Assembly: GCA_020846975.1 (NCBI GenBank)
Contig: JADLCX010000054.1
Coordinates: forward strand, 62,001 to 126,000
Direction: 5' to 3'
Origin: Phycisphaerales bacterium
GTDB lineage: Bacteria > Planctomycetota > Phycisphaerae > Phycisphaerales > UBA1924
Length of the DNA: 64,000 bases
A program made the position numbers and the translations under genes. Shown piece after piece: positions 1 to 8,972 of the stretch (its first letter is position 1; the number at the start of each line of letters is the position of its first letter). The notes beneath the pieces were generated by a model. That model did no database searches. It was not told the DNA's origin and saw nothing but the letters and a program-made list of their open reading frames with translations.

Positions 1-150
1 CCTTTTTGGGGATTCTTTGATTGTTTGGCGACTAAAATCCGTACTTTTGGAACTCCGCCAACGTTTCGTGCGTCTACTCTACATCCTGTTCCAACCTCCG
101 GCCTGCAAGTCACGCCGCTCAGAACCCTCGCCCCAGGAGGCAAGCATCCC

Positions 151-2082
151 ATGCACCCCGCACGCCTGATGCTCTTCGGCGCCCTGATCCTCGTCGCGTG
201 CGCCACGATCGCTCGCGCCGACTTCCAACCCCGCAAGCCCGCCGCCCCCTCGCCCAACGAGGCCTTCGAGAAGTACCTCCGAACCGAACTCGACACCGTC
301 CGCGCGCGCGCGGCCGAAACGGCCGACCTCAACGACCTCGGCCCCTCGATCGATCGCCTCTTCGACCTGGCCATCGCGCACGCCATCCCCGCGGCCGACC
401 CCGCCCTGCTCGGCGACATCAACATCCTGCGCCGCATCATCCGCCACCTCGGCGCGCTCAAGCCCGAACAGGCCGGACCCGTCAAGCAACTGCTCATCAC
501 GAACCCCGAGCTCGCCCGGCGCGTCGTCTGCGCCATCGGCCCCGATGACCACATCGCCGGCGCGTACCGCGTGCTCGCGCTCCTCAACGAGCGTTTTCCG
601 GATCGTCTCCGCGACACCCCGCCATCCTCCGGCAAGCCTCGTCCCGGCGAGGGCTTCGCCCAGCCCCTCGCCGCCGCGTTCTGCATCGTCTACGACGGCG
701 AGCCCGGCCGCGCCAGCAACGGAGAGCCCGATACACGCCAGCCCGCGTTCGACGCCGACCGCATCGCCGCGCTCTTCGATTACTTCTCCGCCAACGCCGC
801 CAAAATGCAGTTCGGAGCCGGCGCCGCGCCCGAACTGCTCGCCTACATCGTCAGCACGCCCTGCTCCATCGAAGAACTCAACTGGGCCCTCAAGAACTAC
901 GCCGGCAACCGCATGGTCGGGAAACTCTACGGAACGATCGTCTACGACACCGGCGCGTTCAAGTACAACCGCCCCAAGAAGATCAGCAAGGAACCGGGCG
1001 GCTACACGCTCATGAACATCAAGAAGGTCGGCGGCGTCTGCGCCGAACAGGCCTACTTCGCCGCCAACGTCGGCCGCGCCATCGGCGTCCCCGCCGTCAT
1101 CGACTCCGCCCGCGGCTCCGATGTCGGCCACGCCTGGGTCGGCTACCTCAAACTCGTCGGCTCCAACCGCTACGACTGGGACTTCGACGAGGGTCGCTAC
1201 AAGGAATACCAGTCGATCCGCGGCAACACCACCGACCCGCAGTCCGGCAAGCCCGTCCCCGACGGCTTCGTCGCCCTCACCGCCGGCTACGCGGCGATCC
1301 CCACCGTCAAGCGCGAGGGCGCGATCGCCCTCTTCGACGCCGCCGACCGTATCGCCGCCGTCGAGCTCGCCAAGACCCCCTTTCCACCTTCGCTCCCGGA
1401 TTCCGCACCAAAGCCCGCGACCGAGCCGCGAGCCGTCGGCATCGCCACCCAACTCGACCTCATCGAGAAGGGCCTCACTTCCTGCCACGTCTCCCGCCGC
1501 GGGTGGGACATGGTCAACCGCCTGGCCGCCGCCGAGAAACTCGGCGCCGAGCAACTCGAAAAGTGGTTCACCCACACCATCGATCTCTGCGGCAGCGAAT
1601 ACCCCGATTTCTGCCTCTCCGCGCTCTCCCCCATGATCCGCTCCCTCACGCCCCCGGAAGCACAGGACAAGCAGTGGGAGTGGCTCCACGGCAAGTTCAA
1701 CCGCCGCAAGGACCTCGCCGCGGCCGTGCGCTTCGAGCAGGGCCAGATGTGGGAGAACAACGGCAACAACGCCAAGGCCTGGGAGATGTACAACGACGTC
1801 ATCCACCGCTACGCCAACGACGGCCAGATCATCGTCGAGGCCCTCCGCGTCGCCGAACGCCTTCTCGACAAGCAGGGCAAGTCCGACCAGGTGCTCAACA
1901 CCTACCAGGTCGCCTTCGGACGCATCTCCAAACCCGAAAAGATGTCCAACGAGTTCGCCGCCGGAAGCACCTACGTCGCCGTCGGCCAGCGCTACGCCGC
2001 GCTCCTCGAAACCGCGGGCAGAGCCTCCGAGGCCAAGCGCATCCGAGACCAGGTCGCCCAGGTCATCGGCAAGGAGAAGTAG
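151..2082 (+). CDS. Secreted transglutaminase-like protein
   Basis: A 643-residue protein of the transglutaminase-like (papain-fold) type. The start at 151 is chosen because AGGAGG lies at 135-140 and because it opens directly into a signal peptide (MHPARLMLFGALILVACA, then ARA before the mature part). A plausible catalytic triad is visible: Cys297 in GGVCAEQA, His327 in VGHAWVG and Asp342 in YDWD, in the usual Cys-His-Asp order and spacing. The last ~130 residues are helical and TPR-like. It probably acts in the periplasm or on the surface as a protease-like or cross-linking enzyme. The substrate is unknown. The next gene downstream is an unrelated dockerin protein. Confidence 0.75.
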   Translation: MHPARLMLFGALILVACATIARADFQPRKPAAPSPNEAFEKYLRTELDTVRARAAETADLNDLGPSIDRLFDLAIAHAIPAADPALLGDINILRRIIRHLGALKPEQAGPVKQLLITNPELARRVVCAIGPDDHIAGAYRVLALLNERFPDRLRDTPPSSGKPRPGEGFAQPLAAAFCIVYDGEPGRASNGEPDTRQPAFDADRIAALFDYFSANAAKMQFGAGAAPELLAYIVSTPCSIEELNWALKNYAGNRMVGKLYGTIVYDTGAFKYNRPKKISKEPGGYTLMNIKKVGGVCAEQAYFAANVGRAIGVPAVIDSARGSDVGHAWVGYLKLVGSNRYDWDFDEGRYKEYQSIRGNTTDPQSGKPVPDGFVALTAGYAAIPTVKREGAIALFDAADRIAAVELAKTPFPPSLPDSAPKPATEPRAVGIATQLDLIEKGLTSCHVSRRGWDMVNRLAAAEKLGAEQLEKWFTHTIDLCGSEYPDFCLSALSPMIRSLTPPEAQDKQWEWLHGKFNRRKDLAAAVRFEQGQMWENNGNNAKAWEMYNDVIHRYANDGQIIVEALRVAERLLDKQGKSDQVLNTYQVAFGRISKPEKMSNEFAAGSTYVAVGQRYAALLETAGRASEAKRIRDQVAQVIGKEK

Positions 2083-2184
2083 CAGGAGCGCGCTGCCGCC
2101 CGTAAGCCCGCCCTCCCGACCCATCCGTCCCATCCTCCCCATCTTTTCAATGGCCCCGCACCCCCGCTGAGGTAGATTCCTCCC

Positions 2185-3276
2185 ATGCGTTCCACACTCG
2201 CCATCCTCGCCGCGCTCTCCGCCGCCCCGCCCGCTTTCGCGGCCGATGCCTTCAACTTCTCTCTCAACACCGCCACCAGCGCGGTGTCGTACAACATCTC
2301 CGCCTCCGCCCCGTTCGCCGGTGACATGACCGGCAACACCGCGGCCACGCCCCCCACGCGCCTCAAGCACGGCACGTTCCGCTTCGGGTTCCCTCCCGGC
2401 GTCAACTGCTCGGGCTGGACCCCCACCACCAACGAGGCCATCGTCGTCTCGGGGTCCGTCACCGCCTCGGGAGCAAGCAGCAACATACGGCCCACAGGCA
2501 CGTTCCAGCTCGCGCTCGATACCGCCGCCAACACCGCCACGCTCCAGGGCCTTTCCCTCAACCTGCTCGGCACATCCACCGCCACCATCGCCGCCTCGCT
2601 CAGCAACTTCCGCTACGAAAACTTCTGCGCTGTCGATCCCGCCTGCGAACTTCCCTTCCTCATCCCGCTCACGCTCCCGCTCGGCAACGCCACCGTCTCC
2701 GCCCTGTCCGTTCAGCAGAGCCCCGGCGCCGCCGCGGGCACGATCACACCGGTCGCCGGCAGCCCCAACTCCTGGAACTTCGCGTTCCCCGCCGTCGAGG
2801 TCACGACCAACGTCACCGCCACCTTCTCCGGCTCGCCCCTTCCCGTCGCGCCCCAGACCCTCGCCACCCCCTTCACCGGCACGATCGTCATCAACGGCAA
2901 CACCGCCACCATCACCAGCACCCTCGACCTCAACCTGACGCCCGACCCCGTCACCACGCCCACGCCCCTGGCGCCCCTGCCCTTCACCATCCCCGCCGGC
3001 CAGCAGTTGTGCGCCGGCCTCAACCTCATCCTCTCGATGACCATCAACTCATCGACCTTCACCAACACCAGCACCGCCAACCTCGTCGCCGACGGCACGC
3101 GCATCGCCTGCCGCTGCGACTGGAACAACTCCGGCTCCGTCACCATTCAGGACGTCTTCGACTTCCTCACCAGTTACTTCGGCGCATCCGCCGACTTCAA
3201 CGCCGACACCTCCACCACCGTCCAGGACATCTTCGACTTCCTCACCTGCTTCTTCGCACGCCCGCTCGGGTGCTGA
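2185..3276 (+). CDS. Secreted protein with C-terminal GC-type dockerin module
   Basis: A 363-residue protein with a signal peptide ending at about residue 19 (FAA), a beta-rich Ser/Thr/Asn-rich body of no recognised family, and a C-terminal module of two dockerin-like repeats. Each repeat has an Asp/Asn-rich loop (CDWNNSGS, ADFNADTS) followed by a helix, IQDVFDFLTSYF and VQDIFDFLTCFF, ending in GC. The repeats resemble the calcium-binding F-hand pairs of dockerins. In this organism the module is presumably a surface-attachment or sorting tag, because it recurs on six other products in the window. GAGGT about 10 bases upstream supports the start. Function of the body is unknown. Confidence 0.8.
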   Translation: MRSTLAILAALSAAPPAFAADAFNFSLNTATSAVSYNISASAPFAGDMTGNTAATPPTRLKHGTFRFGFPPGVNCSGWTPTTNEAIVVSGSVTASGASSNIRPTGTFQLALDTAANTATLQGLSLNLLGTSTATIAASLSNFRYENFCAVDPACELPFLIPLTLPLGNATVSALSVQQSPGAAAGTITPVAGSPNSWNFAFPAVEVTTNVTATFSGSPLPVAPQTLATPFTGTIVINGNTATITSTLDLNLTPDPVTTPTPLAPLPFTIPAGQQLCAGLNLILSMTINSSTFTNTSTANLVADGTRIACRCDWNNSGSVTIQDVFDFLTSYFGASADFNADTSTTVQDIFDFLTCFFARPLGC

Positions 3277-3294
3277 TCCGCACGCCCCGTCTCT

Positions 3295-3319
3295 GGGTAC
3301 CCCGCGTCTCCGACGCGGG
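3295..3319 (+). repeat. REP-like element, GGGTACC family, copy 1
   Basis: GGGTACC (3295-3301) runs into a perfect 8-bp hairpin, CCCGCGTC-TCC-GACGCGGG (3301-3319), just after the dockerin gene. The same head and hairpin layout is seen at 13143-13167 and 23651-23675 (both minus strand), and more loosely at 11035. Confidence 0.6.
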
Positions 3320-3467
3320 ATTGCGATGCCCCCGCCCTCACCCCGCCGCTCTGTCACGCCTGCGCCCGCTTTCCGCTTCCGTCTCCCGACGTGTCACGCC
3401 AGTTTTTCCTTGACGCGGCGGCGCTCCGGCGTCAGACTGTGAAGGTCGTGTTCCAGGAACTTTCACC

Positions 3468-4020
3468 ATGCCCATCTCTTCCGGTACGTTCGACGTCAAG
3501 CCCGCTCTACCCGACCCCCCCCTCTAACGACCCGTTCGGCTTCGCGGTGCCGATCGCGCCGATGAGCGCGTGGGTCGTCGCGATCCAGGCCGGAGGCCTG
3601 ACCTCGACCGACACGGGCTCGGGCGATGTGGCCTGGAAGCCGTACCAGATCACCGATTCCACGCGCGTCGCCCTCGACCGGCCCGCCGCGCTGGCGGGAA
3701 CCACCCTGCGGCTGCGGATGCGGTACTCGGAGAGTGAGACCGCCGATCCCGAGTCGCCGCTGAGGGTCCGGGTGTTCGGGCGCGTGGCCGAGGAGGAGCC
3801 GTGGGCTCCGTTGTGCAACGCGGTCGGCGATCGCTCGGTCGAGATTCGATGGAACCTCGCCGACGATGTCTACGACGGCGACGAGAGCCGCTACACCACG
3901 CCCGACAACCACGCCCACTCGTGGGACTGCGATGGGAACCGTTACTTCCTCGTCCTCGTCGAGGTCGCGCTCGACACGGCGCACGCCGAGGATGCGGAAC
4001 TTCAGGCCAAGATCGTGTGA
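3468..4020 (+). CDS. Hypothetical protein interrupted by a probable frameshift
   Basis: The best start is ATG at 3468, with AGGAA eight bases upstream. That frame reads MPISSGTFDVKPALPDPP and then stops at TAA 3525-3527, directly after a run of eight C (3515-3522). The frame one base over continues open without interruption to the TGA at 4018-4020 (SNDPFGFAVPIAP... to ...ELQAKIV). Removing one C would join the two into a protein of about 183 residues. No signal peptide or known domain is recognised. The body is beta-rich and ends in a conserved-looking segment with HSWDCDGNRY. Either the sequence has a homopolymer error, the gene is broken, or the shift is programmed. If it is not shifted, translation could begin at ATG 3562. 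Confidence 0.55.
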
Positions 4021-4092
4021 ACCGATGCGCCCGGCGCTCTGTCGCGCGAGATCACCGCGCGAAGGGGCGCCCGGCGCAGGGAGGATTGTCCC

Positions 4093-4806
4093 ATGCTTGC
4101 AAGCCGAGTCGTGATGGCGGGTCTGATCGTCAGCGCGGCGCTGAGCCTGTCGATGGCCGCGCCCTCGTACGCCGCGATCACGTACACCGCTCAGGAGCGG
4201 TACGTGGAGATCTTCGCGTTCGTCAACAACAACGCGCAGGGTTCGAGCGAGCGCAGCTTCAACTTCAACCCATTCAATCGCAGCACATCGTTCAACTTCA
4301 CCGAGAGCGCCGGCAGCGCGTTCGCGTCTCAGAACTCCAGCTTGCTGCCGGATCGCATCACGATGGGCAGTTTCACGCGGGTCACGCAGACCACTGTAAT
4401 CGGTCTTGATGAAGGGCGGGCAACGTCCTTCCTCTCTGTCACATTCTCACTTGACTCTGCAAGTGGATTCCTTGTGCAGCAGTCACGTACGCCAAGTGGT
4501 GACTCGAATCCTTACAACTACGCATCGGCGCGCCTAACTGGTCCCGGTGGGGTGGTTTTTGATTGGCTTCATACACCGCGGCAACCCATCACGTGGCCGG
4601 ATGGCGACTACTCTGGAACGCTACAGCCCGGACAGCACACGTTGAGGGTTGAGGTGTTTGCAGATCGGTCTTCATTGGGGGGTAGGCTTCCGGGCACCAA
4701 CTCCATGTCAGCATCGTTCGTGTTGATCATTCCGTCGCCGTCTCTCGGGCCGGCGTTCTGCTTGGCCATCGCGCTGGGTTCCCTTCGGCGTCGTCGGGCA
4801 GGCTGA
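4093..4806 (+). CDS. Secreted protein with PEP-CTERM-like tail
   Basis: A 237-residue protein with a clear signal peptide (hydrophobic to about residue 24, SYA-A). The C-terminal tail has the layout of PEP-CTERM sorting signals: a Pro-Ser motif (IPSPSLGP), a short hydrophobic helix, then RRRRAG at the end. In that system (established for EpsH/exosortase organisms) the tail is cut by exosortase. No exosortase is in this window. GGAGG at about 4079 supports the start. The middle of the gene (about 4380-4700) is visibly less GC-rich than its neighbours. Function unknown. Confidence 0.7.
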   Translation: MLASRVVMAGLIVSAALSLSMAAPSYAAITYTAQERYVEIFAFVNNNAQGSSERSFNFNPFNRSTSFNFTESAGSAFASQNSSLLPDRITMGSFTRVTQTTVIGLDEGRATSFLSVTFSLDSASGFLVQQSRTPSGDSNPYNYASARLTGPGGVVFDWLHTPRQPITWPDGDYSGTLQPGQHTLRVEVFADRSSLGGRLPGTNSMSASFVLIIPSPSLGPAFCLAIALGSLRRRRAG

Positions 4807-4854
4807 ACTGCCGGCCGGTGCGAAGATCGTGCCCTTCAGACGGAGGCATCGCCA

Positions 4855-6873
4855 ATGATGACACCTCGACGTGCCTGGCAGTTGCTCGTCAACGGCGGGC
4901 CCCGCTTCTACTTCGAGGGCGGTGGCGCCTCTGGCGGCAGTTCACTCCTCAGCCACCCGCTCTGGCGGATGACCGGCGTCCGGTTTCTGGTTACGCTCGA
5001 CGCCGAGCTGGACCTTTCGACGCTGGTCGATGCCGAAGGTGCTGCACAGATGTTCATCGAACGCGTGCAGGACTTCAAGGCCGCTTTCCTCGCCGCGCAG
5101 CCCGCCGGCACGCCCTTTCCGGGGTATGGCGTGCGCATGGCGGGCATCGGCGGGGCGTACGCCTACCGCGACCCCGACGGGTTCATCCCCGTCGCCTCGC
5201 ACCACCGGCTCGACACGCTGGCGCAGTTTGTGAGCGCGTTCAGCTTCACCGACCCGAGGTTCCCGCAGGATGGCATCGTGACCACATCCGGGTTCTCACC
5301 CAGTCTGACGCGGTTCAGGCTCGGCTCGGGAGTCGCCGCCGCCCGGGCGGAGGGAGGGCTGGTCAACAACACCGTGCGGTTCCGCGGGGACACCATCACA
5401 ACCGTTCTGCAAAACGCAACGGCTCGTGTGACCGCCTGGAGCGACGGGATCGTGACGATTGACGGCAACCTGCCGACCGTTCCCACCGACGGCGATGCCT
5501 GCACGTTCATCTCGGGAGAGCCGCGATCGTTCCGCTTCGAGAACGCGCGCGCCAACCTTGCCCAATGGTCCGACACGTTCTTTGAGACCATCGACGTAAA
5601 CTGGCCGGTTGGTATTTCAAGCCCAGAGCTGGTCATGTGCACGACGGAGAACATCAACAACCCGGCAGCATCGTGGTTCTTCGACGTTGACGCGATCAAT
5701 CCGTATCGTGCTCTCGACACCACGGACCCGAGCCTGCTCACCGACGCGCTCAGTCTGAACCAGTGGATCGACGAGTACGGCTTCGATCTTGATGGGAACG
5801 AGATCGACCTCGACAATCCTCCAGAAGGAGTGTCTTGGTCTTCTCCTGCTGCCCAGGACTATCGCAGCCTCTGCTGGGGCGCATTCGTGATCGGCCTGGC
5901 CTGGACATGGCAGCTCTCGTTCGTCGATCGCATGAAGCGGACTTGGCCCGGCGCGATGTTCAACCAGTACCTTCTTCGCACGGGCACGCCCGCGTCTCCC
6001 CACCGAACCCAACCGGGCGAGCTGTTCCACCACGGCGATCCGTGGCCGCCCGATGTCGGACACTCGCACGATGCGTACTACTCCATCTTCCCGCGCACCG
6101 GGCGAGAAGGAGCCACTCGCGTCGTCAACAAGGTCGAGGCGGCGGTCGACGAGACCAAGTTTCAGGTGACGACCGACTCGGGCTTCGCCAGCGGCTCGGG
6201 GTGGGGCGACGATGGCCGCGATCACATCCGGTTCGCCACCAACACACTGACTACGGCGCTCCAGAACCAGCCCGCGATCATTGCCGATTGGAATCCAACG
6301 ACCAGAGGCCTCATCGTCACGGCGCTTCCCGTCACACCGGCGCCGCTCGACGGGTTCCTCGGGTACATCGAGCGGCCCATCTTCAGCCAATGGCAATCCG
6401 GCATCGGCTGGGACCTCTGGCCTGCCTTCGCGGCGATCTACAACCACACGGGTGATCTCGACGAGCGGTACCGTCGGACCTGCGTCTCATGGGTGACCGA
6501 AGCGGGCCAGCGCATGGCCGCGGCGTGGCCGAACCACAACATCATCCCCTCGATCGCGAGATACCCAGAATCTGAAGGGCCGCAGGAACTCAGCGACGAG
6601 ATGATGTACCCCGACGGGCCGCTCTCGACCGCTCCGGGCGGACAGAGCCGCGATGACTGGACCACGATGATTTCGAACATGACAGACAGCGGGATCATCC
6701 ACCTCCACATCTTCGAGCCCGTGCAAACAAGCACCCTTGTCCTCGACTGCTGGGTCGAGATCCTCTCCGGCGTGCAACGCCACTTCCAGAACAACACCTC
6801 TCGCCTCGAACTCCTCGCGCCGCACCGGCGCAACCGCCATCTCCGCCGCAACCGGCGCCTCTGGAGACACTGA
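4855..6873 (+). CDS. Large hypothetical protein, no signal peptide
   Basis: A 672-residue product starting at ATGATG with GGAGG eight bases upstream. It has no signal peptide or membrane segment, so it is probably cytoplasmic or released another way. No family is recognised. It is rich in Trp, Asp and aromatic residues. Two separate segments share the pattern of Val/Thr-rich strands followed by a short 'valid transition' motif (about 180-205 and 440-480), suggesting internal duplication. The last ~20 residues (Arg/His/Asn-rich, RRNRHLRRNRRLWRH) look unlike a normal protein end. The +1 frame there reads a Gly/Ala/Thr-rich sequence that stays open past 6900, so a frameshift near 6800 is possible. 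The gene sits with the broken gene at 3468, which also lacks a signal peptide. Confidence 0.6.
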   Translation: MMTPRRAWQLLVNGGPRFYFEGGGASGGSSLLSHPLWRMTGVRFLVTLDAELDLSTLVDAEGAAQMFIERVQDFKAAFLAAQPAGTPFPGYGVRMAGIGGAYAYRDPDGFIPVASHHRLDTLAQFVSAFSFTDPRFPQDGIVTTSGFSPSLTRFRLGSGVAAARAEGGLVNNTVRFRGDTITTVLQNATARVTAWSDGIVTIDGNLPTVPTDGDACTFISGEPRSFRFENARANLAQWSDTFFETIDVNWPVGISSPELVMCTTENINNPAASWFFDVDAINPYRALDTTDPSLLTDALSLNQWIDEYGFDLDGNEIDLDNPPEGVSWSSPAAQDYRSLCWGAFVIGLAWTWQLSFVDRMKRTWPGAMFNQYLLRTGTPASPHRTQPGELFHHGDPWPPDVGHSHDAYYSIFPRTGREGATRVVNKVEAAVDETKFQVTTDSGFASGSGWGDDGRDHIRFATNTLTTALQNQPAIIADWNPTTRGLIVTALPVTPAPLDGFLGYIERPIFSQWQSGIGWDLWPAFAAIYNHTGDLDERYRRTCVSWVTEAGQRMAAAWPNHNIIPSIARYPESEGPQELSDEMMYPDGPLSTAPGGQSRDDWTTMISNMTDSGIIHLHIFEPVQTSTLVLDCWVEILSGVQRHFQNNTSRLELLAPHRRNRHLRRNRRLWRH

Positions 6874-6980
6874 GGCATGGGTATCCACGCTCTCCGAGCC
6901 GGGTAGCCCTGCCCCTCTACCATCCCGCGGGAGAGAGGGCCCCGCCACGACGCGGCCACACACAACCCGAGGAGCCCGCC

Positions 6981-8768
6981 ATGTTCCGCACATCCGCGCC
7001 TATCGCGTTCGGTGTCTCGTGCGCGGCCGTGCTCGCCGCCCCGGCAAGCCCCGCCCACGCCCAAGCTAACTCGCCCGTCCGCGTCGTCGCCCTCACCGGC
7101 ACCCCCGTCTTCGGCCTCGCGCCCCCGGCCACCTACACCGCGCTCAACCGCCCCGTCGTCGGCGGCAACGGGCGCATCTGGTTCACGGGCCAGTACAACA
7201 GCGGCGCGTTCGCGTTCATCGCCTCCAGCGACCCCGACGTCCCGCCCACCCAACTCTTCCGCCGCAGCACCGACCCCGTCCTCGAACTCGGCGGCGCGCC
7301 CGTCATCTGGCAGGGCACGTTCGACAAGCTCGCCGCGGGCAACAACGCCGTCGCCTTTGCTGGCGATTACGGCGGCGGCGCGGCCGGCAACGGCCTCGGT
7401 GTTTGGCAGACCGCCTCCAACAACCTCCTGCTTGCGGGCACCACCGCGATGGGCGCAGGCGCGCCGGGCACAACCGCCCGCTTCATCGTGTTCGAGTCCA
7501 CCGCGCTCGCCGGCGGCAACAGGCTCGCCGTCCGCGCCCGCACCGACGGCGCGGCCGCGACCGACACCGGCCTCTGGGTCGCCTTCGGCAGCGCGGGCTC
7601 CGCCCTCACGCTCTCTGTTCTCGAGGGCGACCTGCCGCCCGACGTCCCCGCCGATGTGCAGTACGACGACCTGAACTCCGCCCTCTTCGACCCCGTCATC
7701 AACCCCTCGGGCACGCTCGCGTTCCTCGCGCCCCTCCGCGGCGCGAGCGTTTCCGCCTCCAACAACCGAGCCGTCATCGCCGGCCCGCCCGGGGCCGAGC
7801 GCGTAGTCGCTCGCACAGGGTCTCAAGCCCCCGGCTACGACGCGGGCGTTGTCTTCGCCACACTCGCCGCGCCGTGGATCAACGAATACAACGATGTCGT
7901 CTTCACCGGGCGCGTCACCGGCGGCTCGCCCCCGATCGGTCCCAACAACGACGAGGCCCTCTGGATCGTCCGATGGCCCTCCACCACGCCCGAGGGCATC
8001 ATCTTCGAGGGCGATCCGGCCCCCGTCATCGGCGGAACCATTCTTCTTCACGAGCGCACGACTGGCACCGCCACTTTCCGGCACACGCTCGTCACCTCCG
8101 ACGGCCGCGTCGGCTTCGTCAGCGGCCTGCTCGGCACAGGCATCAACAACGACAACGACTCGGTCTTCTACACCGCCAAGCGCACCCCCGCCCCCGGCAT
8201 CGGCTGGACCTTCACCCTCGTCGCGCGCGAAGGTCAGGATGCTCCCGGCCTCACCGCCGGCGCCGATCGCTACGGCCAGTTCGACCAGTTGTGGCTCAAC
8301 GGCCGCAACGACCTCGCCTTCCGCTCCAACGTCAACAACTTCAGTTCCCGGGCGGCCCTCTTTGCGGGGCGGGTCGGCGGCATCCGCCTCCTCGCCGTCG
8401 CCAACGGCACCATCAATATCGGCAACGCGATCTCCCCCGATCTCCGCACCATCCCCGCGTTCTACAACCAGTACACCCCGAACTCCAGTTCCGGCGGCGG
8501 CGGCCGCGGCGATGGCCTCCCCACCTGCCTCTCCGATGATGGCAACATCGTCTTCCGCGTCACGATCAACGGCGGCGCAGCCATCCTCGAACACCGCATC
8601 CACCGCCGCGGCGACTTCAATGGCAGCGGCGACAACAGCCCGCAGGACATCTTCGATTTCCTGGAGGAGTACTTCGAGCCCGATCCGCAGGCCGACTTCA
8701 ACAACTCCGGCGATGTCGCCGTTCAGGACATCTTCGACTTCCTCCAGTCCTACTTCAACAACGAGTAG
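6981..8768 (+). CDS. Secreted choice-of-anchor protein with GC-type dockerin
   Basis: A 595-residue protein with a signal peptide (AHA-Q near residue 28). The body is built of repeats that alternate phrases such as RVVALTGTPVFGL, RVVARTGSQAPGYDAG and LVAREGQDAPGL with stretches like NPSGTLAFLAPLRG. This pattern of roughly 60-100 residue blade-like units is common in planctomycete surface proteins, and I believe it matches the DUF7453 type. The C-terminus is the two-repeat dockerin-like module (GDFNGSGD...QDIFDFLEEYF; ADFNNSGD...QDIFDFLQSYF). GAGGAG at 6967-6972 supports the start. Function unknown; probably extracellular. Confidence 0.75.
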   Translation: MFRTSAPIAFGVSCAAVLAAPASPAHAQANSPVRVVALTGTPVFGLAPPATYTALNRPVVGGNGRIWFTGQYNSGAFAFIASSDPDVPPTQLFRRSTDPVLELGGAPVIWQGTFDKLAAGNNAVAFAGDYGGGAAGNGLGVWQTASNNLLLAGTTAMGAGAPGTTARFIVFESTALAGGNRLAVRARTDGAAATDTGLWVAFGSAGSALTLSVLEGDLPPDVPADVQYDDLNSALFDPVINPSGTLAFLAPLRGASVSASNNRAVIAGPPGAERVVARTGSQAPGYDAGVVFATLAAPWINEYNDVVFTGRVTGGSPPIGPNNDEALWIVRWPSTTPEGIIFEGDPAPVIGGTILLHERTTGTATFRHTLVTSDGRVGFVSGLLGTGINNDNDSVFYTAKRTPAPGIGWTFTLVAREGQDAPGLTAGADRYGQFDQLWLNGRNDLAFRSNVNNFSSRAALFAGRVGGIRLLAVANGTINIGNAISPDLRTIPAFYNQYTPNSSSGGGGRGDGLPTCLSDDGNIVFRVTINGGAAILEHRIHRRGDFNGSGDNSPQDIFDFLEEYFEPDPQADFNNSGDVAVQDIFDFLQSYFNNE

Positions 8769-8972
8769 CCCGCCCGTTCCGCCCTCCCGTCGCTTCCCGG
8801 ACCCTCATCGTCCCGCCTATCCCGCCTGTTCCATCCTCGCGGCGCGATTCTCGTTCGGTATCCGAGAGGTTCATGCCCCGATTTCCGATGCAGTTGCGCC
8901 TTCAGGTCATCCCCGCGCGCCGTACGTTCGTACATGATGTGTCTCGATCCGGTCCCGGCTCTCTCTACTCCC

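Noticed and set aside
3468-6873. A prophage or GTA fragment
   Set aside because: Two adjacent genes lack signal peptides and have unknown function, but no capsid, terminase, portal or integrase motif is visible.
6438-8603. A 720-codon minus-strand frame over the choice-of-anchor gene
   Set aside because: Val/Gly/Glu/Ala repeat composition typical of the antisense of GC-rich genes.
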